Shown piece by piece: positions 7,702-16,160 of a DNA stretch of 64,000 nucleotides. Made by a program: the position numbers and the translations under genes. Position 1 is the stretch's first letter. Every line of letters begins with the position of its first letter. The stretch spans positions 744,001-808,000 of the forward strand of contig NZ_CP072359.1 in NCBI RefSeq assembly GCF_018128065.1, read 5' to 3'. Below the pieces are notes generated by a model. The model was not told where the DNA came from. It worked only from the letters and a program-made list of their open reading frames with translations, and searched no databases. Origin of the DNA: Prevotella melaninogenica (GTDB lineage Bacteria; Bacteroidota; Bacteroidia; Bacteroidales; Bacteroidaceae).

Positions 7702-8937
7702 CTATTCTGCGTATAATATTTCATTGATACGACCCACATGCTCATCGACCCAATCAGAGACACTATCCAAGTTTATACCAGAGAGCATCGGTATCTCCAT
7801 ATCTTTGATGTCCTCGAACACACCATCTTTGTTGATGAAATATGCCGAGAAAGCATCTGTTGGAAGCAACGTACTTTCGTCAATCACATCTTTAAGCCTT
7901 TCGTCGCCGGGCTTCTTCTCAACGGCTGCTGCATCTGCTATCAAGACATTGAGTATTGACAGCACGTAAGGGCTATGTGTAGTGAGTACCACCATAGAAC
8001 GATGCTTGCCAACTGACTTCACAGCTTTCAGATGGCGTATGATGTTCTGCACAAGTTTACGTTGCGCATCGGGATAGAGGTTCTGCTCCGGCTCTTCTAT
8101 GAAAAGTTGTGCCGACTGGTATTTCATCTTCTCACGGATTGGAGCCAACTCCTCTTCCGTGACCTCATGGGCACCATGTACGATTTCATTGCGTACATCC
8201 GTATCTAACGACTCCATGAGGCGGTTCATCAAATCCGTCATACTGAATTTGACTACCTTTCCTACTACACCCATAATATAATCTGTCATCACGTCGATAG
8301 GCATGATTGACTGGACACCGCTTGAAGCATAGAAAGAAGTTATAGGCTTGCCGTTTGGCAGCACCACATAATCAAGTCCTTTATCGCTATAATATTTGAA
8401 ATCATCTGTCAGAGAAAGATTCAACTTGTTATCAGAGCCATAAGTATCCTTTGCCTCATACCACTCCTGTATGAAATTGAAGATGGAATCCCTTTCCTTT
8501 GCTTTATACGTGTCATTGATGTTCTGAACGGCAGAAACGAGATTTCTTTCAGCCGGAATATAGGACAGTTTGGAATTATACCTATCCTCCCAAGCCTCTA
8601 ACTTGCGGTTGATTTTAGCATTCTGGTCAACACCTGTCAGTGAGATAGTAACCATATCACCGTCATAAATGATTTCGGTGCCCTCCTTGAAATACATTTC
8701 ATCAATACGGTGAAATTGTTTCAGCTCCCTGGTAAAACGCTTGTTGTGTGTATATGCCTGAATTGTGTTATCAAAAGAAGTCATTATCTTCTTCTCTATC
8801 CAACGGCAGAAGCATAACACCTTCATGAAAGTGCTCTTACCAGAACTTTGGCGACCGATGACAAGCAGCACATCGGTTAGATTGATTAGACCAGTATCTT
8901 TGATTGGTCCAAGATTTTTTATCTGAATTGTTGCCAT
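7702..8937 (-). CDS. SMC/ABC-like AAA ATPase, defence-type (411 aa)
   Basis: The N-terminus has IKNLGPIKDTG and a Walker A loop GRQSSGKST (residues 28-36). A signature-like segment YASSGVQSI sits near residue 206, the Walker B strand is QLFIEEPEQNLYP (E281/E282), and the switch histidine is in VVLTTHSPYVL (H321). This is the AAA_15/AAA_21 architecture of OLD-, RecF- and PtuA-like ATPases, but with only a short insert between the two halves and no C-terminal Toprim domain. Such ATPases normally gate a nuclease, and the next gene encodes a PD-(D/E)XK-like protein. The start lies 14 bases from the left terminus of an IS1380-like remnant. A two-gene anti-phage role is a reasonable inference but is untested. 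Confidence 0.82.
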   Translation of the reverse strand: MATIQIKNLGPIKDTGLINLTDVLLVIGRQSSGKSTFMKVLCFCRWIEKKIMTSFDNTIQAYTHNKRFTRELKQFHRIDEMYFKEGTEIIYDGDMVTISLTGVDQNAKINRKLEAWEDRYNSKLSYIPAERNLVSAVQNINDTYKAKERDSIFNFIQEWYEAKDTYGSDNKLNLSLTDDFKYYSDKGLDYVVLPNGKPITSFYASSGVQSIMPIDVMTDYIMGVVGKVVKFSMTDLMNRLMESLDTDVRNEIVHGAHEVTEEELAPIREKMKYQSAQLFIEEPEQNLYPDAQRKLVQNIIRHLKAVKSVGKHRSMVVLTTHSPYVLSILNVLIADAAAVEKKPGDERLKDVIDESTLLPTDAFSAYFINKDGVFEDIKDMEIPMLSGINLDSVSDWVDEHVGRINEILYAE

Positions 8938-8951
8938 GTTATTCTATTATA

Positions 8952-9176
8952 CCTTAATTCCGCAGCGTAAAATCTTTTAGGAAATACAAGTGCCTGACAA
9001 ACAAAGTTCTCAAAACACTTTGAGATGTCAGAATTTTCACCTATCTTGGTGATGCAAACTTAACAAATAAACAAAAATCTGACATGACAAAGGTAGCAAT
9101 TAAAAACGAGAATATCACTTCTTTCGGAGGAATTTATCATATTACGGATGTTTTTCAAAGTTGAGTTTTGAAAAAA
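8952..9176 (+). mobile_element. IS1380-like left-end remnant 1
   Basis: The terminus CCTTAATTCCGCAGC starts at 8952. About 130 bases later the frame begins MTKVAIKNENITSFGGIYH, the N-terminus of an IS1380-family transposase, which decays after roughly 30 codons. The remnant points away from the ATPase gene, whose start codon lies just outside the terminus. Confidence 0.75.
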
Positions 9177-9421
9177 CATCTGACAGGTCTTACTGTTTCA
9201 ACACAGCAGAGAAGCTGAACACCTACTTTTACGGATGATACGGAGAATGGGGGTTATATAGAGTTCTTCCGTTAAATGCGTGGATGTTTTTCGTATAGCT
9301 TTAACGGAAGGAGCGAAGTTATGCGTTAAACAAATAGATAGTCAAGACAGTCTTGGCTACCTACTTTATTATCGTCTTCCGATGCAAAAAACCTTTTCAT
9401 ATTAATTCTTTAATAATCCGC

Positions 9422-9692
9422 TTTTTGAATTTGAATTACCTTTACAACAAAGGTATGAAAGAAGAAAGAAAGAGGGTGTGTCAAAATGCAAATTAATAAC
9501 TTGACAACTTTCAATCTATAAGTAGGGTTCTTCTAAAGGCAAAGAAAAGACCATTTCTTTACTCAAAATCGAGTACAGAAATGGTCTTTTTAATGAATTG
9601 TTTCAAACTGTAGGATTATCAAAATGGAATTTGCATTTTGACACACCCTCCGATACGTTCCTACAGCTCCTTCTCAAAAATACCGAAAAAAT
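9422..9692 (+). repeat. Repeat R1 copy interrupted by a MITE
   Basis: 9422-9471 matches 7026-7075 (GAATTTGAATT..., GGTATGAAAGAAGAAAGAAA) and 9651-9692 matches the stretch from 7100 (CGATACGTTCCTACAGCTC...). The 179-bp MITE at 9472-9650 sits exactly between them, in place of about 22 bases of the uninterrupted copy. Confidence 0.8.
9472..9650 (+). mobile_element. 179-bp MITE, copy 1
   Basis: Perfect terminal inverted repeats of about 23 bp begin GAGGGTGTGTCAAAATGC. The centre is a long imperfect palindrome around AAAGACCATTTCT...AGAAATGGTCTTT. It encodes nothing. Copies of 179 and 180 bp lie at 28861 and 42871, so it was mobilised in trans, presumably by a transposase recognising the same ends. 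Confidence 0.88.
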
Positions 9693-9860
9693 TATGCTTT
9701 AGATTTTTCTTGTCCTGAATGTAGAAATACACTCCCCAACTATTGGCGATTGCGATGACAAAAATCATCAAAATTCATGCAGCCATTTTACTATGTGTTG
9801 CATGATTAGCTACATCACATCGGATGTTATGCATATTCCGTCTGACATTTTAGCTTCTGT
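9693..9860. other. Short non-coding spacer
   Basis: No gene, repeat or hairpin stands out. Together with the remnant, R1 and MITE it makes 8938-9860 a gene-free interval; 9177-9421 also shows nothing recognisable. Confidence 0.5.
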
Positions 9861-10529
9861 CTAACCGCAGGTAACATCAATCTTAATGCGAAGCATAGCA
9901 CTGACAACACGCAGGATCTTTGCTTTCTCCTTCGTTGTAGAAGGGGTGGTAAGCCAACGGTGTTCATCGAGCTGCACCTGATACTTAGTTTGCTGTGTAG
10001 AGGTAATCAGATCGTATTTGCCCCATGGGATATGTTTACGCATGACATCGTCGACGCCCATCTTCTTTATCGCCTCAAAATAGGTTTCCGTAGCACGACC
10101 TTTGTCGATTATCTCCCCATCGGGGAACGTTACCTGCAGACTGTCACGATTACGCTTCTTCCTCTTCGTCTCGATGTCATTATACAACTCAAAATCAGTC
10201 CCTACCTCAACGACAAGTCCCAAGGCGAGCTGATCACTGATAGACCGCAGCTGCATATACTTCGTCTCTGTATCAGACTGTGTGTTAACATACCAGCCAT
10301 CGCAGACGGGCTTCATCCATTCTTCATACTTAGGATATACGGTCTTTGACAAGAGTGGGAGGTGGCACATCGTCATGTCTATCTGCGGAAAACTGTCAGA
10401 CCCAATCTCTTTCAATGTGGCTATCATCGTAGCGATAGATCTCATACAGCAAAACACCTTTCCATCTGGGAAGGTTACGCGAAGACGTTTATGTCTTGTC
10501 CTTTGTCGAAGTGCTTCATTTTCTTCCAT
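9861..10529 (-). CDS. Hypothetical protein with an internal duplication (222 aa)
   Basis: Two related segments can be seen: LRVTFPDGKVFCCMRSIATM followed by IATLKEIGSDSF (residues about 16-47), and LQVTFPDGEIIDKGRATETY followed by FEAIKKMGVDDVM (about 131-164). Each has a VTFPDG beta strand then a helix ending in a KxxGxDx turn, so the protein is probably a tandem of one small alpha/beta domain. I recognise no catalytic motif and no signal peptide. It is the most downstream of four minus-strand genes that include a ParA ATPase, so it may serve a mobile or replicon-like element. Function unknown. Confidence 0.7.
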   Translation of the reverse strand: MEENEALRQRTRHKRLRVTFPDGKVFCCMRSIATMIATLKEIGSDSFPQIDMTMCHLPLLSKTVYPKYEEWMKPVCDGWYVNTQSDTETKYMQLRSISDQLALGLVVEVGTDFELYNDIETKRKKRNRDSLQVTFPDGEIIDKGRATETYFEAIKKMGVDDVMRKHIPWGKYDLITSTQQTKYQVQLDEHRWLTTPSTTKEKAKILRVVSAMLRIKIDVTCG

Positions 10530-10943
10530 AGCTAAATACTTTATTTATTGGTGTCTACTCAAAAAATCTTTTAACGATATCTGTCCATCACTTCGCACGA
10601 TTTGTACAAATCATATAAGGTTATGTGCATCATGTACTTTATCTGACCCAGCAAGCAATCTATCAACAATCTGCCAACAAGCAATCAGTCGAAAATTCAT
10701 AAGGGTATCTCGCTTTTTAGTTGGGGTAAGCGAGTTTTTAGAAAACAAGTTATTTGCCTGTTACTTACCTTTTTCATTTCGTGTAAATTGCATCATTCGT
10801 AGTCTTGTAACATTCATTCGTGCAATTCATGCAATTCGTTGTTCCGTACATTCATTGCCTTAACTCGTGGGGGGTATCTCGCATTTCACGCCCTCCCTAT
10901 GGGGGAGGGGTCGGGGGTGGGGACCAGTTGGGAGTTTTTTTGC
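10530..10943. other. Intergenic region with a GC-rich stem-loop repeat
   Basis: The only notable structure is at 10868-10925: GGGGTATCTCGC followed by CCCTCCC-TATG-GGGGAGGG (10891-10910). The same leader and stem recur near 45424-45465 and 45526-45561. It lies in the 3' region of the minus-strand gene that ends at 10944 and may act in termination. Confidence 0.6.
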
Positions 10944-11573
10944 TTACAGCAAGCTCTCTCCGAAAATAGCGTTCTTAATGTCCTTCTCATGCTCGAAGAC
11001 GAAGCGAGCAACAATGGCACTCAGCAAGGCTGTTGAAGGTAGCTTCACACTCGTTGCAGACTTCAGACGATCGAGGACACCCTTGAGGTCTGAGTCGATA
11101 TAAACGGTTGCTAAACGAGAGTCGCGTGCCTTATAGTCGCGTGCCAAGTCGAGGAATATCTGCCAGCTATCCTCACCGCTATCCTTTGCAAGCGAATACT
11201 CACGCGCTAACTGTCTGCCCTCCGCCTTTGGGAGCTTCTTTGCAGCTGGTGCGGTGCGGTCCTTACGGTCAGTAGCCTCTTGCTTAGGCTCTACTCGTCC
11301 GAACTGACTTGTTTGGGCAGCAGGCGCGATGGGTTCTTCAACAGTCTGTGCTGGTTCAGCAAACCGTGCAGCCTGCTGTTCCTCAACTTGAGTACGCACC
11401 TCCTGCTCAACACTGCCTGTATCATACTGTACAGGCTCGTTAGCTTCCTGCCCATCCGTCGTCGTCTCCTCTGCGTTAGTAGTAGGAGCTGGTCTTGCAC
11501 CCTTCTGTACGCTATGTGCCAAGTCGGTCATTGCACCAGGCATCATAACCATTGTTTTCTTCTTCTTAGCCAT
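10944..11573 (-). CDS. DUF3408-like (TraB/ParB-like) DNA-binding partner protein (209 aa)
   Basis: The first 110 residues are low-complexity, rich in Ala, Pro, Glu and Gln (for example ATDRKDRTAPAAKKLPKAEG), and probably disordered. The C-terminal 70 residues (RLATVYIDSDLKGVLDRLKS then LPSTALLSAIVARFVFEHEK) resemble the compact ribbon-helix-helix-like domain of DUF3408 proteins, which in Bacteroides conjugative elements sit next to a ParA-type ATPase. Here too a ParA gene lies upstream on the same strand. The likely role is a DNA-binding partner in partition or in conjugation control. The family call is by pattern; it could also be a ParG/ParB-like analogue of a plasmid-derived partition module. 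Confidence 0.6.
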   Translation of the reverse strand: MAKKKKTMVMMPGAMTDLAHSVQKGARPAPTTNAEETTTDGQEANEPVQYDTGSVEQEVRTQVEEQQAARFAEPAQTVEEPIAPAAQTSQFGRVEPKQEATDRKDRTAPAAKKLPKAEGRQLAREYSLAKDSGEDSWQIFLDLARDYKARDSRLATVYIDSDLKGVLDRLKSATSVKLPSTALLSAIVARFVFEHEKDIKNAIFGESLL

Positions 11574-11784
11574 TGTATCTTTATTTTTACATTATTATAT
11601 ATAAACGTGGGACCTTATCATTTCCCTTCTCTTGATGTGTCCCTTCGTCATCCTCTCTCCCCTATTGCGCTCCTCACGAAGTCTTCTCAGTTAGCATTGT
11701 CTAACATCGTTTGTCCAACCTAATCTGCTTGACTTTTATCTAACCTACCTTGTCCAGTTTTATCCAACTTCATCCCGTTAGGCA

Positions 11785-11805
11785 CTCCCCCTCTTTCGGA
11801 GGGGG
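11785..11805 (-). terminator. GC-rich stem-loop after the ParA gene
   Basis: CCCCCTC-TTTC-GGAGGGGG lies 15 bases beyond the ParA stop codon on the minus strand. It belongs to the same stem-loop family as 10891 and 44960. Confidence 0.5.
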
Positions 11806-11819
11806 CTGGGGGGAGGTTT

Positions 11820-12482
11820 TTACTTCATCCTCCTCAGCATATAATCAAACGCTTTCTTCACTGCATCGCGCTGCGTACCAAGCAATTCAAAAGTGTTTGT
11901 ACGCTTAAGTGTCGCACGGCTGTTGACAACGGGTGTGACACGTCCGAAGTTACCAAACACCTCATCGGTTCTGCGCCACATCTCTTGCTCTTCAGCCGTA
12001 CCGATACGAGGGTCGATGCGGTTAGGAACGAAGAAGAGTTGTGCGTTCATCTGTGGGTTATGCTCGCGCAACACATTGAGCACCTGCACGAAGACACCCG
12101 TTGAATCGAGTGCCTTATCCTCGTATTCATAAGGACAAACAATATAGTCGGCACCCACGAAGAGCGGTGCTAAACCGTCCTCACTGATGTTACCTGGTGA
12201 GTCGAACAGCACGTAACCCTCCACCTGCGAAGCTGAGTCGACGAGCGTCTGCATTGTCTCGACATCTGTCACATCGAAGTCCTGCACGTTATATGGCTCT
12301 TCTTCGCCCTCATAGATGAGCTTGTCCTTTCGGCGCTGCATCAGAATAGTCTTCTGCAAGTCGGTATCAATGATACACACGTCCTTACCCTTTGCAGCAA
12401 GATAATTAGCAAAGAGGATGCACAGCGTGCTCTTCCCTACTCCACCTTTCTGATTTGCAAAAACAATTTTCTTATTCTTCAT
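11820..12482 (-). CDS. ParA/MinD-family partition ATPase (220 aa)
   Basis: The deviant Walker A box KGGVGKST is at residues 12-19, the A' aspartate pair is in CIIDTDLQKT (D39, D41) and the Walker B-like strand is YVLFDSPGN. The protein is short and has no N-terminal DNA-binding extension, so it is a type Ib-like ParA or the TraA ATPase of a conjugative element. It would form a nucleotide-dependent polymer or gradient that positions DNA, working with the downstream DUF3408-like protein. Its own 5' side is AT-rich DNA with phased T tracts that could carry a centromere-like site, but no clear iterated site is seen there. Confidence 0.88.
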   Translation of the reverse strand: MKNKKIVFANQKGGVGKSTLCILFANYLAAKGKDVCIIDTDLQKTILMQRRKDKLIYEGEEEPYNVQDFDVTDVETMQTLVDSASQVEGYVLFDSPGNISEDGLAPLFVGADYIVCPYEYEDKALDSTGVFVQVLNVLREHNPQMNAQLFFVPNRIDPRIGTAEEQEMWRRTDEVFGNFGRVTPVVNSRATLKRTNTFELLGTQRDAVKKAFDYMLRRMK

Positions 12483-13099
12483 TGTTTATATATTTATATT
12501 TTTACTTTCTTGTTTATTTCTTTGTTTATCTATTTACACGTTCAAATATTTATATTTTCATTTGCATATATACGTGTTTGCGTATTTAAATATTTACATC
12601 TTTATTTATTCATCTATTTACGCATTTTGCCATCTCTGCTTTTCCTATCGTCAGATAAATGCGAGTTGGCTACCTCTCCCCACTCTTTACTTTGCGACGT
12701 TTATCGTTTTATGTGTAAAGAAAGGACTTTTTTATAGTTTTCGCCTTTCCAATAGCTTTTTCAAGCCTTTCAAGTGCTATTTTGTCTCCTTTCATCAACA
12801 ACTCTGACAACTTTAAAAACATCATATTGATATTAATTTATATCATTATTGTTTCTTATACTCTAAGAGTGTTTACATTATAATAGTTTTATATCTAATA
12901 ACACTTTCATTCTGTCAACTCTCCCCTACTCCATGACCTTTCATTTCTGCGATTTTTTTAGTTTTCTAATCCCCTATCCGCAAAATCTCAAATTATAAAC
13001 AACCTTTTTCCCTTCTCTGAGAAAATTGTTTCTTGAGGGCAGATTAATCAGATGGGGTGGGGGAGCATCGGTTGTGCATTAATCTGAAATGACTTCATC
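12483..13099. other. AT-rich non-coding DNA with phased T tracts
   Basis: From 12490 to about 12640 runs of T recur roughly every 10-11 bases with TTTAC/TTTAT steps, a pattern expected of intrinsically curved DNA. The open frames across it encode only Phe/Leu/Tyr/Ile-rich low-complexity strings and are not genes. The rest of the interval shows nothing recognisable. Confidence 0.55.
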
Positions 13100-13789
13100 T
13101 TAATCGTTCTTAACCATCGTGGTTTTTAATATACAGAATGGAAGTAAAAGAATAACGAAATTAAACAGAGTGATAAAAGTATAAAGTGTTGATATGTCCG
13201 CCATCGATACACCGCCTACATAAGTATATACAAACAAGTAAACCAAATCAATCACCCATGACAACAGCTGACAGCCAAACAATGAGACACCAAACAAGCG
13301 AATCTTACCAGCGAAATTCTTCACCAATTGTACACACAAAATAAATTTTGTGAGGACAAGAACTAAATAAGCAATTTTCGAGAAAGACGTGAAGAGTGAA
13401 GGCAATCCACCATTGAGTATCGCCTGTACACGATCTTCTGAGCTAAAAAGGAACATTGGCAATATGTCAGCAAGTGCCAGGCTAAATATGAGCGCCATCA
13501 TAATGGTAAGCGTCAACTGAACCGCTTTGTAACCATTCTTATTTAAACATCTACGGAAGGTCTCCAGCATCGTCAATTTTGTTGCTGCAATCATAAAATA
13601 TTCAACTGCACGAATACAATCATTCCCCTGTAGGGTAGCGAAAGCCTGAGTGAAAACTCCTTGTCCATCATTTGGCGTCGATGTCCAACCATCAACCAAA
13701 TTGAAGACACTAAAAACAACAAACAAACTCAAACTCCAATTCAGAACCTGACCTGCCTTTGATGTAATAGAAAATGTCTTTAATTTCAT
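13100..13789 (-). CDS. Hypothetical polytopic membrane protein (229 aa)
   Basis: About six hydrophobic stretches are visible: VLNWSLSLFVVFSVFNLV (residues 15-32), a stretch near residues 60-75, LTLTIMMALIFSLALADIL, IAYLVLVLTKFILCVQLV, LFGCQLLSWVIDLVYLFVYT and LYTFITLFNFVILLLPFCIL. There is no signal peptide, transporter signature or enzyme motif. It is the first of four minus-strand genes (membrane protein, ParA, DUF3408-like, duplicated-domain protein), although 600 bases of AT-rich DNA separate it from ParA. Its upstream side is the long gene desert. Function unknown. Confidence 0.65.
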   Translation of the reverse strand: MKLKTFSITSKAGQVLNWSLSLFVVFSVFNLVDGWTSTPNDGQGVFTQAFATLQGNDCIRAVEYFMIAATKLTMLETFRRCLNKNGYKAVQLTLTIMMALIFSLALADILPMFLFSSEDRVQAILNGGLPSLFTSFSKIAYLVLVLTKFILCVQLVKNFAGKIRLFGVSLFGCQLLSWVIDLVYLFVYTYVGGVSMADISTLYTFITLFNFVILLLPFCILKTTMVKND

Positions 13790-15698
13790 ATATATTTATA
13801 TAAAGATAGGTTCAAATAAATACACACATATTGATGTGGTTATATTTTTATACTTGCAAATATACATCTAATTATCGAAACAAGCAAATACATCTAAACA
13901 TTTTTAATGAGAAAAATAAAAAGATAAGAAAGCAAAAATACAATAAAATATTTACCCTTTTACGCTTTAATCTTTTTATATATTTATGTATTTATGTACT
14001 ACTATTTATAAACAAAGATGTAAATAAATAAATATCAAAAATAGAAAAGGATGAGACTTAACCATAAAATACTTTTATGTTTTTATATATTTCTATACTT
14101 TCAAGATAAACAAAAGCATAAAAGAAACTATATATTTATATTATTAAGGAGATACATAAAAAAATAATTACGCAAACACTTAAGCAAAATCAGAAAAAGC
14201 AAGAATAAAAAGTAGAAAACGTAAAATAGCAGTAAAGAATATAATAACGACAAAAAGAACAAATATATTACAAGCCAAAGATAATGGCGTATAAGAAAAA
14301 CAGCAGGAGATCATGACATCAGACAACGAAGTAATAAAAAAGACTCGATGAAATGGAAGAAAATACAAGAATATAATTACATGAATATATAAAAATACAG
14401 AATACTAATAATCAATGGGTAACTACAGAAATTGGGGAAAGAATAAAAAGAGAGCAATACGAAAGTACTAAGTAAAAACAAAAGAAAAACACTAAAAAAA
14501 AATGATTTCATCGAAAACAAGAAATAAAAAAGCTATTAGAAAGCTGACACAAGACGCTCGAAAATAAAACAAATAAGAATCAGATAAATAAAAAAGGAAA
14601 TAAAAACATAAATAATGATTTCAATAAATATATAGAATATTAATATACAAGTAGTTAAGATGTAAAAGAATGGCTCGAAAGTAAATTATATAAAGAATAA
14701 GAACTCAAAATAAGATTGAAAACAAAGAAAAAACTTCTAAAGTACAAAAAACAACAAAGAATCAAGAAAGAAAAGTATGAAAACAATTAAGAAAAAGAAA
14801 AATAGACCAAACATTAAAAGTACCAACAAATTAAAAAAGATTTAAGAAGAATATGTAAAAAAGAAATAGATAAATATAAAAATAAACCACGAATAAAGAA
14901 AAAGAGAAAATTAAGCAGTAATATAAGAAAAAAATAAATGCATAAGAGACAATATAGTTTTATATAATTATGTATATTGAGAATAAGAAGGGACAAAAAA
15001 CAAAATATAAACATATTTATATACTTCCTTATTTAAGTATCTATATACGCTAAAACATATTTATATATTTATAAAAACCAAGCACACAAAAATAATATTA
15101 TATTCTTATATAAATATAGAATTATATTATAACACATTAAACTAAAAATCCACTTACATAAATAAACAACAAAAAGAAAAATAAAGTAGATAAACAAACA
15201 AAGAAATAAAACGATAAAAGTATTTTTATATACTTAAATATTCAAGCAAAAATATCAAAAAATAAAGAGATAAAACCGTAAAAAGATAGCTAAAAGTGAG
15301 AGGAAAAATAGGGGAGAGAATGTGCGACAAAAAGATGAAAAAGAGACAGAATAACAAAAAAAGACAGAGCTATAAGAGAGACAGAATGACATAAAGACAA
15401 AGTAACATAAAGAAAAAAATATAAAATAAAAAGATTAGGAGATAAAAAGACAAAAAACAGATGGTTGGCAAAAAAGGATGACAAACAAATATGAAAAGAC
15501 TTAAAAGACTAACAAGAAGAGTTTAGATTAAAGTTGCTGTCACTTTTAACAATTAAAATAAAACAACTATAAACCAAACGGTTACAACATAAAACTGAGT
15601 GAGAGGAGTGACAGCAAAACGAAAAATACTTCAAAACAATGAAAGGAAAGACAATGATCATCTGAAATATAGAGGAATAAAACAAAACTCTTATATCC
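13790..15698. other. 1.9-kb AT-rich gene desert with strand asymmetry
   Basis: No frame here looks like a protein. One 60-base line counted by hand (14461-14520) has 13 G+C, about 22 percent. The plus strand is strongly A-rich and purine-rich throughout (long AAAA/GAAA strings), while 13830-14130 and 15010-15130 also carry TATTTATATA-type steps. No inverted repeat, tRNA or known RNA was recognised. Candidates are a replication or partition region, or decayed DNA. It ends at an R1 repeat. Confidence 0.55.
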
Positions 15699-15795
15699 TT
15701 AATTCCGCAGTATTTTTTCTTGTGAGAAAATTTTATATGTTGAGACGTCATTTTGGGGCTCTATATGTTGATATGAGGTGCTTCGGTGTTTCTTG
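15699..15795 (+). repeat. Repeat R1, partial copy 3
   Basis: It starts CCTTAATTCCGCAG, as the IS1380-like left ends do, then follows R1 (TTTTTTCTTGTGAG, GGGGCTCTATATGTTG, CGGTGTTT) and breaks off at about 15795. It encodes MLRRHFGALYVDMRCFGV, a repeat-derived string rather than a gene. Confidence 0.65.
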
Positions 15796-15852
15796 GCTCT
15801 TTTCTAAGCATAAAATCCCCCACCCAAACCAATGGGGAAGTATGAAAAAACA

Positions 15853-16145
15853 CAAAAAATACTTCCATAACAGAATGCTTTGCCGCTACTTCCACGTTTA
15901 CCCAATACAGATTCGGTAAGTTTTTCAAAGCCCAACTTTGAGAAAACGTCCATAATGTGATAAATTCCACCGAAAGAAGTGATATTCACGTTTTTAATTG
16001 CTACCTTTGCCATGTCAGATTTTTGCTTACTTGTTATGTTTGCAGCATCAAGATAGGTGAAATTTCTGACATATCCAAGTGTTTTGAGAACTTTGTTTCT
16101 CAGGCACTTGGAGTTCTCACAAGAGTTTATGCTGCGGAATTAAGG
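15853..16145 (-). mobile_element. IS1380-like left-end remnant 2
   Basis: On the minus strand it starts CCTTAATTCCGCAGC at 16145, has a transposase ATG at 16013 (MAKVAIKNVNITSFGGIYH) and runs about 53 codons to FCYGSIF. The homology then stops at the same point as in the copies at 18396 and 21468 (after TTCTGTTATGGAA). Its terminus lies 15 bases upstream of the start codon of the 428-residue orphan gene. Confidence 0.8.
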
Positions 16146-16160
16146 TAAGGTAAACCATAT

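Noticed and set aside
12510..12807. Two open frames upstream of ParA
   Set aside because: They encode only Phe/Leu/Tyr/Ile strings produced by phased T tracts.
14814..15484. Minus-strand hydrophobic open frames in the gene desert
   Set aside because: Translation of poly-T-rich DNA mimics membrane proteins; no motif, no start context.
15599..15919. 106-codon plus-strand frame
   Set aside because: It joins random sequence to an R1 repeat and to the antisense of an IS remnant.
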